Source: Lachnospiraceae bacterium UBA3645 (lineage in GTDB: Bacteria; Bacillota; Clostridia; Lachnospirales; Lachnospiraceae). From it: a stretch of DNA of 15,921 bases. Of this stretch, positions 13,277-15,921 are shown piece by piece (position 1 is the first letter of the stretch; every line of letters starts with the position of its first letter). Where the stretch lies: the NCBI GenBank assembly GCA_002373555.1, contig DFKM01000067.1, positions 1-15,921 of the forward strand, given 5' to 3'. Made by a program: the position numbers and the translations under genes. A model generated the notes under the pieces. It was given only the letters and a program-made list of their open reading frames with translations. It had not been told where the DNA came from and did no database searches.

Positions 13277-15688
13277 ATGAACAATAACGGAATAACCACA
13301 AAAAGAAGCAGCCGCGCCTTCGGCGGCAGGAGTATTTTCCCGCGCATTTTTGCGGGCCTGATTGCGCTTTTCCTTGTGTTGATCATCGTTATGACCTTCT
13401 GGATGAACCGGATGTACGGTCTGAACCAGCGAAGGGAAACGATGCGGATCCGCATCGACAGACTCGCTGCCGCCGACAGGACGCTCTCGCTGGTCATGGA
13501 TTCTCTTGCCGACAATATGACGCAGCTGCACTGGAACTACGATATCATGGATTATACACTGCGCCCCAACCAGGCGGATCAGTCCCAGTATTACACCATG
13601 ACAAGGCAGCTTCGGAACCTGTCGGCAGGCAGAGACCTGGTAAAAAAGACAGCCTACTATTCCGACTACTCAAAAAGAATACTCCACAGCGAGAATGACA
13701 GGATCTATTCCCTTGAGGATTATCAGGATCATTTTCTGTTCGGGGATGCGCGGACGGAACGAAACGGCTTTACAGAGATCAATTCCAATCCATCCAGATG
13801 CACGGTTTCCTATCTCTGCGTCAGGGACGGAAGAATGTTCATTGTCCAGGATCTTGTGATGGGAATCTATCTGGCCAGCATTTCCTGCGAGCTGGATATC
13901 AAATCGCTTTCCCGGATCATTTCCGATGAAGACGCCGAGTCCTGGAATACGATCTTCCCCTACGGAAAGAACAATGAGCAGCTGTTTCAGACCGTCCTTT
14001 CCTATCAGCCGGTGCCGCAGACGCCATCGGATCTGATGGAGACAGAGATCATTACACAGGAAAACATGGCAGCGGCTGATCCCGCGCGCGTCCGGTTTTA
14101 CAAATATGTTTCGGAAACGCTGCCGGTCACCTATCTGATGCCGGTCAATCCGGAAGAATGGAATATTTCCGCTGCGCAAATGCTGAAAGCATGGTTCCCC
14201 GTGCTGATCGCGCTGTTCGCTGTCAGCATTGTCATTACTCTGTATGTCGTACAGTCGCTGTATCAGCCGATCAACCGTCTGCTGGAGCTGACCGTCGACA
14301 GGCAGGGAATGCTCCCGGAGACGGGAATGGAAGCGAGAAACGAGATCGACCGGCTGGAACAGATCTATTCCGAGGCGATGGATGATCAGCGAAAGATGAG
14401 CAGTGTCATGGAAGCGGTCTCGTCGGAGATCTTTGAGAACCTTCTGAAAAAACTGGTCACCGGGTATCCGTATACGGCGCAGCAGCTTGCGGAGACGCTG
14501 AAATCGCTCGGGAATCCGGTATCAGTCGAGGGAAGATTCATGATCGGGGCATGTGAGGTGTACAGTTCCGGAGATCATGTAGCCAGTGAAAGCGAAAAGA
14601 TGCTGTACATCCCGTCCCTGGCTAATCTGGTGCGTGATTACAGATCTGAAAAAAGCGAGGTCTTTCCTGTCGCGTGTGATTCCGAAAGATTATGTGTTCT
14701 GATGTCATTCCCGGTAGATACTTCCGCAGTCGCGATCAAGAAAGAGTTTATTGAACTGCAGGCCTTCATCACCAGAAATATCGAGATGCTTCCGTATGAG
14801 ATCTACACGGAGAGCGGACAGATCGTAAGCTCCCTTCTGGAGGCGGGAAACAGTTATAAGGAAGCGCTGGAAATCATTGAGTATCATAGAGGAAACCGGA
14901 CGGAAGAAGCGGAAGCACAGGAAGAACCGGCAGTTCCGGCAGCGAAAATGCAGGATCTCGGAGATACTGCAGATGCACAAGAGGATCCGTCCGAGAATCT
15001 TGCGGAAGGAAAACTGGAACTGGATGTTTTCTGGGCCAGACGCCGTGTGGACGAGATCATATCGCTGATCACATCCGGTGAAAACGCGGCAGCCAAGCTG
15101 AAGATCGATGAAATGCTGGGAAGGCTCAAGGCCTTCCGGACAGACATAAAAGAACTGCGGTACGGTTATCTGCAGCTGTGGAACATCTTTATGGAACGGA
15201 TCGTGGCCTATCCCCTGACAGAGGATGAGCAGACCGGACTGGATGAAAATATGTTCCGGCAGGATATCCTGAAGATCGAAGATCCGGAAACGATGACGAT
15301 CTATATGGAAAACCGGTGCATGCTTTTTACCAGGCTGATCCGTGAGTATCAGAAAAAGGGAAAATATAAATACGTGGATATTGCGAAGGGCTATATCGCG
15401 GAGCATTATGCGGACAGCGATCTTTCCCTTTCGGTCGTGGCCGAGAAGATCGGCATCAGCTCTTCCTACCTGAGTGAACAGTTCAATGAGGTGGGCGGAG
15501 AGAAGTTCTCTTCCTATCTGGCGGGCTACAGAACAGAGGTGGCGAAGCAGAAGCTCATGACGACCGGTCTTACGATCAGGGAGATCGGTGAACAATGCGG
15601 GTTCAATTCACCGCAGAATTTCAACCGCGTATTCAAGAAAAATACGGGCGTTACACCCGCGGGATACCGGGATTCAAAGAAAAGTTAA
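13277..15688 (+). CDS. Membrane-spanning AraC-family (YesN-like) one-component regulator (803 aa)
   Basis: TM1 lies near residues 20-43 and TM2 near 304-329. Between them is an extracytoplasmic sensor region of about 260 residues, probably of the Cache/helical sensor type; no ligand motif was identified. A helical segment follows TM2 (QPINRLLELTVDRQ, then ARNEIDRLEQIYSEAMDDQRKM), likely a signalling coiled coil. A cytoplasmic middle region comes next, with an acidic A/E/P-rich linker at about 540-579. The C-terminal AraC domain (about 698-797) carries two helix-turn-helix units: SLSVVAEKIGISSSYLSEQF and TIREIGEQCGFNSPQNFNRVFKK, ending TGVTPAGYR. The start at 13277 has AGGGTG 5 nt upstream; ATG 13253 lacks such a site. 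Regulators of this kind usually control an adjacent transporter or catabolic operon. The gene starting at 15899 or the liv operon are candidate targets. Confidence 0.88.
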   Translation: MNNNGITTKRSSRAFGGRSIFPRIFAGLIALFLVLIIVMTFWMNRMYGLNQRRETMRIRIDRLAAADRTLSLVMDSLADNMTQLHWNYDIMDYTLRPNQADQSQYYTMTRQLRNLSAGRDLVKKTAYYSDYSKRILHSENDRIYSLEDYQDHFLFGDARTERNGFTEINSNPSRCTVSYLCVRDGRMFIVQDLVMGIYLASISCELDIKSLSRIISDEDAESWNTIFPYGKNNEQLFQTVLSYQPVPQTPSDLMETEIITQENMAAADPARVRFYKYVSETLPVTYLMPVNPEEWNISAAQMLKAWFPVLIALFAVSIVITLYVVQSLYQPINRLLELTVDRQGMLPETGMEARNEIDRLEQIYSEAMDDQRKMSSVMEAVSSEIFENLLKKLVTGYPYTAQQLAETLKSLGNPVSVEGRFMIGACEVYSSGDHVASESEKMLYIPSLANLVRDYRSEKSEVFPVACDSERLCVLMSFPVDTSAVAIKKEFIELQAFITRNIEMLPYEIYTESGQIVSSLLEAGNSYKEALEIIEYHRGNRTEEAEAQEEPAVPAAKMQDLGDTADAQEDPSENLAEGKLELDVFWARRRVDEIISLITSGENAAAKLKIDEMLGRLKAFRTDIKELRYGYLQLWNIFMERIVAYPLTEDEQTGLDENMFRQDILKIEDPETMTIYMENRCMLFTRLIREYQKKGKYKYVDIAKGYIAEHYADSDLSLSVVAEKIGISSSYLSEQFNEVGGEKFSSYLAGYRTEVAKQKLMTTGLTIREIGEQCGFNSPQNFNRVFKKNTGVTPAGYRDSKKS

Positions 15689-15729
15689 CGGTTCTCCACA
15701 GAAAAGCATTAACATTTTTACACGGAATG

Positions 15730-15762
15730 AACAAAAAGCCGGTTTATCCGGTTTTTTGTTTT
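15730..15762 (+). terminator. Rho-independent terminator after the AraC-family gene
   Basis: AACAAAAAG plus CCGG (15739-15742), the TTTAT loop, CCGG (15748-15751) and TTTTTTGTT form a stem extended by A-T pairs. The A-run before and T-run after allow it to work in both directions. Confidence 0.85.
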
Positions 15763-15898
15763 TGCTCTGAAAACCTTTTTCTATACAAACCGTGCAAAAT
15801 CACCTAAAGTGCTGACATAGACAAACGGACCGATTTCCTTGTCGGCCGGCCCCGGACAGAGATCCCGGGATAACTAAAGGAGAGGAGGAAATTCCAGA
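15763..15898. other. Leader region upstream of the right-edge gene
   Basis: The stretch holds TATACA at 15782-15787 but no matching -35 at the right distance, and CTGACA near 15812 without a good -10. The GC-rich segment near 15840-15870 (GGCCGGCC core) may fold locally. No clear sigma-A promoter is seen, which would fit dependence on an activator such as the AraC-type protein upstream. Confidence 0.3.
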
Positions 15899-15921
15899 AT
15901 GAATTTTTGGAAGAAACTGGA
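15899..15921 (+). CDS. Start of a gene cut by the window edge (MNFWKKL...)
   Basis: AAGGAGAGGAGG lies about 8 nt before an ATG that opens MNFWKKL and runs out of the window. The ribosome binding site is very strong and the codons are ordinary, so a real gene probably begins here. Seven residues are too few to identify a product. Position after a YesN-type regulator and its terminator suggests a transporter component or enzyme controlled by it, which is only an inference. Confidence 0.55.

Noticed and set aside
15793..15827. A 35-nt element starting at GTGCAA near the right edge
   Set aside because: No TACTGYC block occurs at the required distance.

Overview
The window looks like a chromosomal stretch of a Gram-positive anaerobe of the Firmicutes, most likely Lachnospiraceae or a close relative. 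The basis is the gene content (a lipoprotein substrate-binding protein with an A/E/P-rich linker, a membrane-spanning YesN-type AraC regulator, a stand-alone pyruvate-kinase C-terminal domain protein), strong AGGAGG-type ribosome binding sites, and moderate GC content with AT-rich intergenic islands. The family assignment is an inference; no rRNA or other marker gene is present.

Layout. 1-441 holds an unusual non-coding repeat region. Nine 35-nt elements fit GTGCAA-N22-TACTGYC: seven in direct orientation at 41-42 bp period, then two in inverted orientation. 442-629 has no gene but carries a short direct repeat. 630-1433 (minus) is a putative PD-(D/E)XK-fold nuclease-like protein. An AT-rich divergent promoter region follows. 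1810-2214 is a small membrane protein whose last 73 bp are present three times in tandem (2149-2367). 2556-4753 is a tightly packed plus-strand group: a pyruvate-kinase C-terminal-domain protein, a SAM methyltransferase and a LysR-type regulator broken by a +1 frameshift. A convergent DMT/EamA exporter (4702-5658, minus) overlaps the lysR 3' end.

5902-8014 is an OmpR-type response regulator and histidine kinase pair with a clear promoter and terminator. 8298-13129 is a complete branched-chain amino acid-type (HAAT) ABC uptake system: lipoprotein binding protein, two permeases and two ATPases. An attenuator-like terminator follows the binding-protein gene, the remaining four genes overlap end to end, and a strong terminator closes the operon. 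13277-15688 encodes a large transmembrane AraC-family regulator with its own promoter and terminator. At the right edge (15899) a new gene begins with a strong ribosome binding site and runs out of the window.

Functional reading. The right two thirds is an amino-acid (or related solute) uptake locus flanked by two membrane signalling systems, the two-component pair upstream and the AraC-type sensor downstream. Either could control transport or neighbouring genes, but sequence alone does not prove the link. The most unusual material is at the left: the bipartite GTGCAA/TACTGYC element array, followed by the tandemly triplicated gene end.
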